Translations under genes and position numbers: made by a program | Assembly: GCA_948567375.1 (NCBI GenBank) | Contig: OX419755.1 | Location: 1,059,001 to 1,123,000, forward strand | DNA from: Lunularia cruciata | Lineage: Eukaryota > Streptophyta > Marchantiopsida > Lunulariales > Lunulariaceae | Direction of reading: 5' to 3' | Length of the DNA: 64,000 nucleotides | Shown: one piece after another, positions 33,724 through 44,800 of the stretch | Numbering within the stretch: the stretch's first letter is position 1 | How the letters are laid out: every line of letters begins with the position of its first letter | Notes under the pieces: generated by a model | What the model was told of the DNA's origin: nothing | Databases searched by the model: none | The model's input: only the letters and a program-made list of their open reading frames with translations

Positions 33724-33823
33724 TGTGACAACCCAACAAGTATCACTTTTGTGATAATCAGGCAAATAAAGTTTGTTCCCATAGAGATACAAATCAGAAA
33801 TATTCAAATACAAAGACAAATGG
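33724..33823 (-). repeat. Element C 5' LTR fragment (last 100 bp)
   Basis: It ends GTTGTCACA at 33724 and matches L5 from 17281 to about 17375 (AATCAGGCAAATAAA..., CAAATACAAAGACAAATGGT on the plus strand). Homology stops at about 33823. The remainder is absent, probably displaced by element D. Confidence 0.8.
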
Positions 33824-35080
33824 TGTCATGCCATTTGTAGTGTCGCATATAGATTGCTTAGACATTGGAGTTCCAATGATAATAGTTAGAAGCATTTTGG
33901 CAGTTACTCATAGACTACTTTTTGACGGTCAGATTTTGTATTTAGGGTATTGACTTCATGGAAAGGCCCACCGTCACTTGCACCATTTGCACCATTGGGT
34001 GTGCCATCAGCAGGACCTTTGGGATGAGACCTAGGTCAAAATCAAGAGTATACTCAAGAAGTGCAGCTCTACAAAGCTCACTTTTCCGATGTTGAGTCTT
34101 CGAGTTCTTGGCTAGAGTGGACAGAAAGCCGACAAGCATCACCTGAATTCTCTTAGCTTGAGTGGGTGTGGCTTGACTGTAATTAGTGCCCTATTGTTGG
34201 CAAGTTGTTGAGAATCAGATCAAGTATTAATCTGAGTTGTAAATGATCTGATTACATCAAAGAAGTGAGTTAGTGGGAAATTAGGTGCAAGAACTATTAG
34301 TGGAAGCAAGAGCTCATCCTCACAAATTAGAGATTGGACAAAACCCATTTTTCCAATTTGGCTTGAGTGAAGAGTTAGCAGAGGATTTGGCGGTCAGCCA
34401 TTATTATGGATTTACATCAGATTTAAGTCAAATTTTATGTCAAATTTACATAAGATTTTGTGAAGGATTTACGTCAAATTTTGGCAAGAAAAACTTTGAT
34501 CTGATCCTCAATGATCCTCATAGCTCAGGAAGTAGATAGATACTCTGATTATATCAAATGCCAAATGGTGGCAAAGTTAGTTTTGTGTTGATTTATGAGA
34601 TGGATGGTATTTGTTAAGCATTCTTGTCATTGGACCACCTCCATTCTTTGCTTCCTATTTGTGTTTGTGTGAGGTGCACTAAATTTTGAGCATTGGTGTT
34701 TTGGTGTGCTCTTGGTAGTGAGGTTGGAATGATGACTAGTTAGACTATCTTTGCTTCTCTCTGGTGAGGCAAGAAGTGATGACTTGTAGATCGTGAAAAT
34801 ACATGTTGTTATGGCAGGTTATAGGTTGCCCTTGTCCCTAGTGTAGTAGTCTCAATTAGAGTTACATTAGTGGGTATTGTTTTCTTAGTTTTGGCACTTG
34901 GTGGTGCTTGGTTGGTGTTGGCACTTGGTGGGGTACTTGTTGTTGGAGTTTGTGGTTGCGGTTGTGGTTACTTTGTCACAACGGAGTTCTTTGGGGATTC
35001 CAAAGGAGATAGCCCTACATATGTAGTGGGTTTACTCAAAGTGACACTCAATATTAGCATGTATCTTAGGTCCCAATGAG
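33824..35080. other. Unassigned; candidate 5' LTR/leader of element D
   Basis: No gene motif is visible. It starts TGTCATGCCATTTG exactly where C LTR homology ends, so it could be the 5' LTR of D, which lies downstream in plus orientation. I found neither a repeat partner in the window nor a clear primer site. An 8-bp perfect inverted repeat (ACAAATGG / CCATTTGT, 33817-33839) straddles the junction. Confidence 0.35.
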
Positions 35081-35491
35081 GGAGGAGATTGACTCTGAGT
35101 TGGAGTTTGACACAAGCGTTGATTTGGTTGAGAGTGCATTTGGCGTGTCCACACCATTGTTGTAGGACATGGACAAGATTTATGGGGCCTTGGAGGAAGA
35201 GATTGACTCTGAGTTGGAGTTTGACACAAGCGTTGATTTGGTTGAGAGTGAATTTGGCGTGTCCGCACCGTTGTTGTAGGACATGGACAAGATTTTAGGC
35301 ATTACTCTAGTATAGTGCGTACCATTGATTTGGATGACTTCATCCAAGAGTTTGATAGTTGGTGTGATCTGTAGCAAATGCGGAACCCAACTTTGTTTAC
35401 ACCCTTCATGGCATAGAAGGGGTTGTTTCAACATTTGGAGGATCCACTGATGGACGACTACCATGAGTTTAGGAGAGCTCATTTGGAGGAG
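35080..35491 (+). pseudogene. Element D gag, N-terminal part
   Basis: Reading across several frames gives an acidic repeat (EIDSELEFDTSVDLVES) present twice through a 114-bp in-frame duplication (from 35091 and from 35205). It is followed by IDLDDFIQEFDSWCD, KGLFQHLEDPLMDDYHEFRRAHLEE. The last part looks like a capsid-type helical gag region, but I cannot tie it to a named domain. Solo LTR L7 interrupts it, and it continues at 39258. Confidence 0.55.
35091..35318. repeat. Tandem duplication, 114 bp, in D gag
   Basis: GACTCTGAGTTGGAGTTTGA starts at 35091 and again at 35205. The copies differ at only a few positions (for example GTGCATTT/GTGAATTT, CCACACCAT/CCGCACCGT). 114 bp is 38 codons, so the reading frame is kept. 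Confidence 0.92.
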
Positions 35492-38400
35492 TGTGGTATC
35501 CACATTTTTTGTTTTCTTTTCTTTTGTTAGATTTTTTGAAGAAGAAGTTAGTAAGAAAGCCAAATTACAAAGGAAAGGATGCATGAGTATATCTATGGAG
35601 TAAACTCAAAGAAGTTGACTTTGAGTCAAAAAGCAAATACTTAGATGGGGAGGTACAAAGAGACAAGTCCAAAGAAGTACTTATCTTTGGACCAAGAAGC
35701 AAATGCCAATACAAAGATGGTCTAACAACCTTTCGACATGGCAAGAAAGTACACTGCAAGAAACGGTGGAGGTAGGAGAAGCATGTCATGACAGTGACAA
35801 GAAAGCAACATGCAAAAGAAGGGGGAGTTGATTTTGAAATTGATTGAAGAATGACTACACTTTGAGGTAATATAAAATTGTGACTACGTAGGGGGAAATC
35901 AAATATATCAAGGTGATATCTTGTTCCTCTAAGTAGTCCTCATGCAGTAATGTGTGTCAAGAAGCCGACTGAGAGTGAAATTTTCCAAAGTCCAGAAGGG
36001 CTTAGAGTGTCAAGTCCAGGAGAGGGAATAGTTTTTCAGTGCCAAAGAACAAGATCTCAAATCATGGCAAAGAAGGTCAAGAACATGCTTTCAGTAAGGA
36101 GCTTTGCAATTTGGAGGTTAGATGTTGTAGCAAGGATCAAAGTCTTGAATAGACTTTGTATTACATTCTTAGCCTAGAATTAGAATTTTAGTTTCCCAAG
36201 AGTCATAGCAAAGATAATTGCCAATAATTGTGAGGAAGGCCCTGAAGTTGAGGGGAAGAGTGGAAATCCGGCTTGATGGACTGAGTTGGATTGGAGGTTA
36301 GTATTGAGGAAGGAAGCAAGAGAAGCAACTAGAATCACTTTCTATCGGAAGTGTGATACTGCAAAGGAGACCGTGGAAATTTGCAATTCATTCTTTGCTC
36401 TGTGTATGACTAATGGCTACAAGGTGGAGTTCTATCAGGACCCGATTAAACAAAGCATTATCAAAGTGATAATGGCCATGTTCAAACCTGAACAAATGAC
36501 CTATGTGAATATGCAGCAGATTGTCTTCTTTCACTAGTTGTTTGCAAGAGTGAAGGTGAACTAGGCAAAGTGCTTCCACCAGTGGATGGGGCAAATGGTT
36601 GTCAATTGGAGAACTAATTCACCTCCACATTATTTTGCACCGTTCATAGCACACTTCTACTTTGGGTTAAATTTACTGACCGTGGAGGAGAGGTGATGTA
36701 TGGTGTCACACTTCCATCTTAACCTACAACAAGAGGCGGATGAAGAAGAGCGGCACTTCATGACGCACGTACGAGCCAGTGATGATCACTTCAGAAAAAT
36801 GGGACAGAAAGAGAGGGAAGAAGTAAGAAGTCCAAAGACAAAGAAGCGTACTAAACCCAAAGAGAAAGAGTTGCCTCAAGAACAACGGAAGACCAAAGAC
36901 TTACTCTACGAGGCGAGAAGGCGGTGAGAGAAGAAACTTCAGAAACCGAGTCTGAAGGGGAGATAGAGTCTAGAGGAGGAAACTCAAAAGAAGCGGAGCT
37001 CACGTTACAAAGTGGGGAATCTGCAAGTGAGAGTGATGGAGAAGAAGAAGTTTAGCAATTGGGTGAAGTAGAAGAGGATGAAGAATTTCATGTGGTGATT
37101 GATCGTATGGAAGGAAGTGCTTATCCCTATGTAGCCCTGGTCATGGATGAGATAAGGACCAAGCAAAAGATGAAAGACCTTGCCATGCCAAGTTCAATGG
37201 GTAAGGAAGAAGGAAGCTCGGATGCAATATCATTGAAGGTACAAAGATCAAGACTTTGGGAGAAGGAGCCGGCAGAAGAGAAGAAGTACAAAGATGGGGC
37301 CAAAGACAAAGAGAATCTTGATGGAGTATCATATTTAATGCAGGTTGTTACTCCATTGTTGGAGCTGTTGAAAGCACAACAGAAGGTAATCCTGCAAGAC
37401 CAAAGGAAGGTGAAGAATGAGTTGCAGATAGTGAAGTCTTTGTTAGATGAAGTAAAGGGATTGCAAGAACGTGTAGCTCAAAGACAAGAAGAAGTTGAGG
37501 AGCTTTGGGTGGATATAGTCTTGAAGAGAAAGACCTTCGAGAAGTTACAAGTTAGTTTCAAGTCAAGGGAAAGAGAGATGCAACTTCAAGCCAAAGTATT
37601 GAAGGAGCAGATGATGTCGCTAAAGAAGATGAAGGAGGAAGTCAATGAAGCAAGCATCAAAAGTATTCATGTGAAGGCAATGGCAACAATGATGGAGCAG
37701 GAGTTAGAAGGCTGGAAGAAGAGTGTAGTAGGGAAGGATCAAGCATGGCAGAGAGAGTTGTCAATCCAACATCAAGAAGAAGAACAATTGAGAGACTTAC
37801 TACGAAGTGTTGAGTTACATAGTTCTCAGTTACATAGTTCTCAATATGTGGAGGAGAAGAAGATGCTTGCTGCGGAGTACAAAGACAAGTTGAGGATGTA
37901 CCGGGAAGAGTTAAAGGCAAAGCAATCTTGAGGGTATACGTCAAAATCCGTAGGAGAAGTTGTTGGAAGACTGCAAGCAATTTTGAGCATGGAGGCTGAA
38001 GGAAGATTGGAAGAAGCAAGGCTACATAAATTAAAGTTGCTTGTGCATAAAACTCAAAAGAGAAGAGCAAAGGATGTCAATATGAACACTCTCCTGATTT
38101 GTTTAAAGGAGAGAGTAGATAAAAAGATGTTGGAAGTAGGAGACAATGTCAATCTCAAATTAGATTTAGTGAATTCATAGTTAGGAAGAATTAGGAGTAG
38201 TGTGCAAGAAGATAAGAAATCTGAAGTTGTAGAAGTAGGAGTGTAGTTGTCTTTGGATCAGTTATTTAACACTTTAGAGAAGCCTGGGTTGGAAGAAAAA
38301 GAGTTAGATCAGGTACCCACTACTGTAATTGTAGTTCAGAGTGAAGAAGTAGTAGAAATAGTGAAGGATTTGGTAGTTGTAGATATACCTAAAGAAGGAG

Positions 38401-39257
38401 AGGTGATAGGAAGATCATCGGGTTTGGAAGCCAAAGTCGAAGTAGACATTGGATCGGAATAGTTACAGTTTTGAGATTTGGAGAGGCAAATATGAAGAGG
38501 TGCATTGTCAATTTGGATCTATAGGTAGGATGAGTTATTAGGAAATGATATAATTGTTAGTGCCTATCGATTGCTTCACTATTTAAAGGGAGCATTCACA
38601 ATGTTATGTGTTCAGTATTCCAAATTTCTGAAGATAGATAAAGTGAAGTGCTGATTTCAGTGCTCGTCGCTTGAGCTTGATTCCGAGTATCAACATTGTG
38701 TTTGTGTTTGTGAGTGTTGGGAGAATTTCAAAGTGCAAATCAGTGTGCTTATTGGATGTTGGATTCCACAACCTTGATCTTCATTCTATGCGTTTGATCC
38801 AGAGTGAAATGCAATTGGAGCAATGCCTTGACAAACTTGAGAAGAATTGTAGTGTTGGTAGTTTTTTGTAGTAGTGAGTGCAGTATAGTATTGATGTGAA
38901 GCAATTTGAATTGAGAAACTTGTGCCTTTAGTGGAGGAGTAGAACACAATTTGGAGGCAAAGTCATTTTGTAGTGAAGTGCCGTATTCGGGAGAATCTGA
39001 ATCATCACAATCAAGATTTTTTTGGATAGAATTTGCTATGTTGTGATTATGAGTGTGAGATTTGTGACAAGTTGTCAAGATTGAGTGCTTGTTACTCTCT
39101 TCTGGGTGTGGTTTCTACCTAAGAGATTAAAGACACACCAAGAAGAACTACTTGTTATTGTGTGACTTTGTATTTGACGAATTCTCACCAGTATTTCTGC
39201 AAGAACAAACTTTACTTACCTGATTACCGCAAAAGTGATATTTGCTAAGTTGTCACA
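35492..39257 (+). repeat. L7: complete solo LTR (3,766 bp), subfamily II
   Basis: It starts TGTGGTATCCACATTTTTTG at 35492 and ends AGTTGTCACA at 39257. Flanks are AGGAG (35487-35491) and AGGAA (39258-39262), a 5-bp TSD with one mismatch. Gag reading of element D resumes after it. It is clearly diverged from L4 in the coding part but similar in length and layout, like L5. The TATA box is at 35871 and the noncoding tail at 38463-39257. Confidence 0.93.
35950..38462 (+). pseudogene. LTR-encoded coiled-coil protein, subfamily II copy (L7)
   Basis: The span is about 838 codons from MCVKKPTESE to VDIGSE-stop. N-terminal segment: SFAIWRLDVVARIKVL; middle domain: NGYKVEFYQDPIK, PPHYFAPFIAHFYFGLNLL. 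The linker has Lys/Glu repeats. The central coiled coil is the longest intact piece in the window (37059-37931, 290 aa), with continuous heptads (LLDEVKGLQERVAQRQEEVEE) and a short duplicated ELHSSQLHSSQ. The C-terminal coil is at 37983-38180 and 38247-38462. Stops around 36175, 36535 and 36692 and frame changes disable it. The order is the same as in L4 despite low identity, so the ORF is an ancient part of this LTR. Confidence 0.82.
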
Positions 39258-39960
39258 AGGAAATTGACTTATGGAGACAATATTGGTCTTTGAATTATGT
39301 CTCCATCACTTCAGACTCAATTGCTAGGAGTAGATTGGTTGTACCCACAAGTTCTAGCTTGAGTGGTGTTGGTGGAGCTAGTGAAGGTGCACTAGCTAGA
39401 AAAAGTGCTACCATAAGTGGAGGTACCGTTATAAGAGGTGGTGTGGTAGAAGAGCTCCAGTTCATGGAGGACGAGGTGGTATAGGTGGTGGTAGAGGATT
39501 TAGACCTAGTAGAGGTGCAGTACCTACCCTTACTTCTGATACAACTGTGGCTACTCGGATTGAGCAATTGGAGCAGAGATTAGCTAACATGGCCATTGCT
39601 CACAAGAGGTCAGCTTTGGGTGTTGAGGCTTCCACCTCATATGCTGGTGATAGAGATGCTTTGGACTTCATGTGCGGAGCAACATAGGTGGATGCATCTA
39701 TAATAGTGACTAGGAGTGAAGTTTGTGCTCTAGAGCCAAGAGGAGCATCAGTGGAGTTGGACCCATAGAGAGGAGAGGTTGGGAGATAGGTCAGACTTCC
39801 CCAATCTTTCATGTTATCTGAGGCATTGCTGACGATATCCATGGCTCCTAGATGTCCCAGTGCAGATGTGGTAGATGGTGATGGAGTTCATGATAGACTA
39901 CCTACTAGTCAGCCCCTGGCCACTACACAGACTGAGTCTATCATGATGTTGGGGCAGCTT
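39258..39960 (+). pseudogene. Element D gag, C-terminal part (degraded)
   Basis: Reading resumes after L7 with LWRQYWSLNYVSITSDS (39258 onward), then a Gly/Ser-rich stretch (SSLSGVGGASEGA, to 39484), which looks like the disordered tail of a gag. Beyond about 39500 the frame is broken. A block with IEQLEQRLANMAIAHKRSA at about 39560-39620 suggests a short coiled coil. No zinc knuckle is visible. Confidence 0.5.
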
Positions 39961-40098
39961 AGCTGATTATGCGGTGCCCTTTGTTTTCAGCCAATGACAT
40001 GTTTACATTGGGAGTTGATCCAACCCTAGTGTTCCAGTTGGTTGCCACGCTTTGTGAGAGTAGAGATGATGCGGTTCCTACTACTAGAGTAGAGGTGG

Positions 40099-40464
40099 TT
40101 GATAGTGGAGTTGACTTGGTTGGGGAGCATGGGATCCATTCAGCAACAAGTGGTTTATAGCAGGCAGCAACGACTAGACTGGAGGAGTCGCCAACTAGAC
40201 CGGCCTTTAAGAGAGCGCGGTTCATACCTAGAATTGTCCTATTGGATAACCAAAGGGGGAATTTTTTGTTTGGTAGGACCTTCAAGGAAGGTCTATACAC
40301 CACAGAGAGTCTTGTTAGACTCTGGTGTGCAACCTCTTATGTTGGAGAAGGCTACAGTAGTTGGTCTAGAGTTACAAAAGACCAATGTGGAGAGGTGGTG
40401 GTTTGACAAAGTACATCATACATGGGGAGTGTGTTGTCTAGGTTCAGCCTGGTCATCTAATTGA
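40099..40464 (+). pseudogene. Element D aspartic protease
   Basis: The open segment contains the retropepsin active site VLLDSGVQPLMLEKA (Asp codon at 40318-40320), with the hydrophobic lead-in CLVGPSRKVYTPQR and the following helix VVGLELQKTN. It lies downstream of gag and upstream of the linker and methyltransferase domains. The frame ends at 40464 and the next domain is in another frame. Confidence 0.75.
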
Positions 40465-40471
40465 TAGCTCA

Positions 40472-40891
40472 GTGGTGAGAGCTCAAGCTATTGCAACAAT
40501 AACTAGGTCATACAATGTGCTAGTAGGAGGAGCAGTGTTATACCCCATGGGTTTCAGCATTGACTATTGGGAGGAGACAACCTCCTATAGACCAGATTGG
40601 CAGTCTGGTGAGGGACGGGTATGTCCCCTACCAGTATGCTTCAATAGTGGTAGTCTTGGCTCAATACAGTTTGAGACAATGACAACATCAGTTTCAGCTT
40701 TTAGTGGTGCAGTTACTTGGCGTGGTGACTTGTTGGAGGGGAATGCCCATGCAGAAGATACTCCAATACCAAGAGAGATCACTTGGATTTGGAGTACAAG
40801 TAGGATTGTTCCATCCACCTTGGATGTTCCATTGTGGAGTTTAGAGGAGGCATTGCAACAACATGCGAATCAGTTAGTGCAACAGGCTTGA
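40472..40891 (+). pseudogene. Element D linker between protease and methyltransferase
   Basis: An open stretch of 139 aa contains YNVLVGGAVLYPMGFSIDYW, a tract like the C-terminal half of a gypsy protease (VLVGxxxLYPMG). Then come YRPDWQSGEGR, FSGAVTWRGDLLEGNA and LDVPLWSLEEALQQHANQLV. The first part is probably the rest of the protease fold. The second part matches no domain I know. It has unusual Trp and Pro content and sits immediately before the methyltransferase domain. Confidence 0.6.
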
Positions 40892-40942
40892 AGTAGAGCC
40901 TTTGTATCACCAAGAGACGAGTGTGAGGATTAGCCTATAGAG

Positions 40943-41757
40943 TTGCTTACCTTCACACCTCTAGAAACCACACTCATTGCTTGCCAGTATCTAGTAGAGG
41001 GAGTATGTCTATTGGAGCTATTTGGTGGGATTAGCACTAGACTAGCTATGGTATTACAGGTGGGTATAAGAGTACAGAGGTACTTGAATGTAGAGAGAGA
41101 TGAGATTGCTAGGCGAGTCTCTCTACATCATGTGGCACACTAGGCCTACCAATATCCTAAGTTATTATCATTGTCAGCAGTCAAGGGTTACTAAAAGGCC
41201 CTATCAGTAGACATTTTTCTTCTTGGAAAGACATGGGCCTATTCACTTGGTGATTTTTGGATGGCCATGTCATGGATATACACATGCTGGCTGTTGAGGT
41301 TTGGGTCTTCAAGATCACCATTTTGGTATATTTTGGGAGATGTTACGGATACTACAACATCTCCAAGTTCATTACTCCATTGCTACATCTTACCTTTCGG
41401 AGAATGTTCCTTTGATGGGTGATTCACGCACCAAAGTGGTAGCGAGTACACATCAGGTCTATTCTTGGATGGGACCTGTTGTATTGTTAGATGCAACTAG
41501 AGTAGGATCACGTGCTCATTGTCTTTGTCTTTGGTGGACAAAACTCTTACCCAAAGAAGTTTTACAACATGCATATGATGGGATTCAACGACTAGACCAC
41601 ATCCTTGTTGATGACATCTTGGATGTTGGGTGTCAGTCTCAGACGATGGTAGTGGCTGATAGGTCACCTGTGGTAGTGGTGAACCTAATTGGACAACCTA
41701 GAGTTGCATTTCCCACACTCATGAGTTTCCTACACTCTCATGCTTTTTGAGAGGGAG
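40943..41757 (+). pseudogene. C5-cytosine DNA methyltransferase-like domain in element D
   Basis: Such enzymes methylate carbon 5 of cytosine in DNA using S-adenosylmethionine. Motif I reads LLELFGGISTRLAMVL near 41008-41055 (canonical Phe-x-Gly-x-Gly, last Gly now Ser), followed by an acidic strand (YLNVERDE). After a frame change, motif IV reads IFGWPCHGYTHAG with the catalytic Cys codon at 41268-41270 (usual Pro-Cys-Gln is Pro-Cys-His). Motif VI is SENVPLMGDS (Glu codon 41400-41402). A degenerate motif VIII (VGSRAHCLCLWWTKL) and a motif IX-like end (QPRVAFPTLMSFL) follow. No large target-recognition domain fits before the end. A stop after HAGC and the frame change inactivate it. Spacing and motif order favour this over a chance match; a profile search would settle it. 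Confidence 0.8.
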
Positions 41758-41809
41758 GACCTAGACTTATTTAGGACTCGCAGTTATAGTAGTTGGTAGA
41801 GCCCAATGC

Positions 41810-44800
41810 TGTTGGGGAAATTGTTTGGCCTCGAGAGTGCACCAAGCACCTAGCTGCTTGTGCTTAGTTTGCCGTTATTTTAGTTGATTTAGAGTTTCTT
41901 GTAAACTATCATTCTCTTCCTTTTCCTAGTGTGTTGAAATCTCAACTCTGTAAAATTTTGGGTTTTCCTTTGTTTCCTGATGTTGTGCTTCTCGAGGGAT
42001 TGTGTTTGTCTTTGGCCTTTGCAGAATTGGCTAGTTCATGCAGGTTCTACTCCGGTTTTGGACCCGACGGTCCCTAGGAATGGCTGGGAATTTCAAGATC
42101 AACAAATATTATTCTATTGGGCTCAACCCGGCACCCCGACTATTGAACCAAACCATTCATATAGACGGACTAAGAGCTCCTAAAATGGAACTTCCTCGGT
42201 GCTAGTCACAGATCAAACACACCATTTTCTCAGGATTTGTCATTCATAAAATTCCAGCTGCAAGGTTCACAATTTTGGAAAAGCCAACCAACTCCAGTTC
42301 ATATAGTGTATGTACTAATTTATGACAGAAATCATTTCAGCTGGCGCCTTCACACGCACTCTGTCCGATAATAGTAAAGATGACTCACCCTCCAGACTTC
42401 CTCCTTCACCTCCCAGCAGCACTCCCATCAATGCTTTCTCCTCTGAACACCCTCTGTCTCTCTTGAAAGTTCCTGCAAACTTCTCTCTTGAAACTCCTCT
42501 GGCATTTCCCAAAAACTGTCAGTCCTTCTCACTGTGAAAAACTCAACTCCTGCCCAACCTTGCCAACTTCCCTCTCAAAATCCTCAAGAATTTCCCGAAC
42601 TGTCTGCCCTTCTCACTTTCAATAATTCTCAATATTTTCCGAAACTCTCTGTCTTCTCTTCTCGAGAATTTCTCCGGCACTTTCCCAAAACTCTACTATC
42701 TTCTCTCGAAATCTTCTGCAACTTTCTCTCTCTAAAACTCCTCTCTTGATTTCCCAAAAATTGGCAGCTCTTCTCACTTTCGATATTTCTCCATCACTTC
42801 CCTACTGTCTTCTCTCAAAATCCTCTGCACTTTCCCGAAACTCTTCTCCTCATTTCCCAAAACTGGCAGCTTTTCTCACTTTCAATAATTCTCCATCACT
42901 TCCCTACTGTCTTCTCTAAAAAATCCTCTGCACTTTCCCAAAAACCCTACTGTCCTTTCTTGAAATCTTCTGCAATTTTCTCTCTCTAAAACTCCTCTCT
43001 GGATTTCCCAAAAACTGGCAGCCCTTCTCACCTTTTGATAATTCTCAATACTTCCCTACTGTCTTCTCTCTAAATCCTCTGCACTTTCCCAAAACTCTTC
43101 TCCTCATTTCCCAAAACTGGCAGCTCTTCTCTCGTTTGATATTTCTCCATCACTTCCCTACTATCTTCTCTCTAAAATCCTCTGCACTTTCCCGAAAACC
43201 CTACTGTTCTTTTCTCGAAATCCTTTGCACTTTCCCGAAACTCTTCTCCTCATTTCCCGAAACTGGCAGCTCTTCTAAATTTTGATATTTCTCCATCACT
43301 TCCCTACTGTCTTCTCTCAAAAATCCTTTGCACTTTCCCGAAAACCCTACTGTTCTTTCCTTGAAATCCTCTGCACTTTCCTGGAACTCTTCTCCTCATT
43401 TCCCAAAACAGGCAGCTCTTCTCACTTTTGGTAATTCTCCATCACTTCCCTACTGTCTTCTCTCAAAATCCTCTGCACTCTCCCAAAAACTCTACTGTTC
43501 TTTTCTTGAAATCTTCTACAACTTTCTCTCTCTGAAACTCCTCTCTTGATTTCCCAAAAGCCGGCAGCCCTTCTCACCTTTTGATAATTCTCAATACTTC
43601 CCTATTGTCTTCTCTCGAAATCCTTTGCACTTTCCCGAAACTCTTCTCCTCATTTCCCAAAACTGGCAGCTCTTCTCTCGTTCAATATTTCTCCATCACT
43701 TCCCTACTGTCTTCTCTCTAAAATCCTCTGCAGTCTCCCGAAAACCCTATTGTTCTTTTCTCAAAATCCTCTGCACTTTCCCGAAACTCTTCTCCTCATT
43801 TCCCAAAACTGGCAGCTCTTCTCACTTTCGATATTTCTCCATCACTTCCCTACTGTCTTCTCTCAAAAATCCTCTGCACTTTCCCGAAAACCCTACTGTT
43901 CTTTCCTCGAAATCCTCTGCACTTTCCCGAAACTCTTCTCCTCATTTCCCGAAACTGGTAGCTCTTCTCACTTTCGGTGATTCTCCATCACTTCCTTACT
44001 GTCTTCTCTCAAAATCCTCTGCACTCTCCCTAAAACTCTACTGTTCTTTTCTTGAAATCTTCTACAACTTTCTCTCTTTGAAACTCCTCTCTTGATTTCC
44101 CAAAAAATGGCAGCCCTTCTCACCTTTTGATAATTCTCAATACTTCCCTACTGTCTTCTCTCTAAATCCTCTGCACTTTCCCAAAACTCCTCTCCTCATT
44201 TCCCAAAACTGGCAGCTCTTCTCTCGTTCAATATTTCTCCATCACTACCCTACTGTCTTCTCTCAAAAATCCTCTGCACTCTCCCAAAAACCCTACTGTT
44301 CTTTTCTCAAAATCCTCAGCACTTTCCCGAAACTCTTCTCCTCATTTCCCAAAACTGGCAGCTCTGCTCACTTTCGATATTTCTCCATCACTTCCCTACT
44401 GTCTTCTCTCAAAAATCCTCTGCACTTTCCTGAAACTCTTCTGTCCTTTCTTGAAATCTTTTGCAACTTTCTCTCTTTGAAAATCCTCTCTGGATTTCCC
44501 AAAATTTGGCAACTCTTCTCACTTTTGATATTTCTCCATCACTTCCCTACTGTTTCTCTCGAAATCCTCTGCACTTTCCCAAAACTCTTTTCCTCATTTC
44601 CCAAAACTGGCAGTCCTTCTCACTGTGAAAAACTCAACTCCTGCCCAACCTTGCCAACTTCCCTCTCGGCCCAAGTGAGAAAGACGAGATCTTCTTGCAT
44701 GATCCTAGAATCTAAGACCCAACGATACCTAGTTCCTATCTACTTCCTCCACATTCATCAACCACAGGGACCCAAACTGCCTGCTCCACAATCTCGTTGT

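Larger units (their letters stand above)
17281..33823 (-). mobile_element. Element C: deleted relative of A (subfamily II), with nested LTRs
   Basis: Minus-strand order: 5' LTR fragment (33823-33724), PBS (33716-33699), gag to protease (33636-31024, then 27440-27181), then directly a 3' LTR body (27180-25873 and 18329-17281, called L5). RT, integrase, 3' UTR, PPT and the start of the 3' LTR are missing, as if by one deletion. The 5' LTR fragment and L5 share the variant terminus CCTGATTA...ACTTGTTGG, unlike the GCCGGG form of A. L6 interrupts the protease and L3 interrupts L5. Confidence 0.78.

Noticed and set aside
34870-35079. Gly/Val-rich ORF at 34870 as a membrane protein
   Set aside because: It is low-complexity and short, with no conserved start or homologue recognised; it lies in the leader of D.
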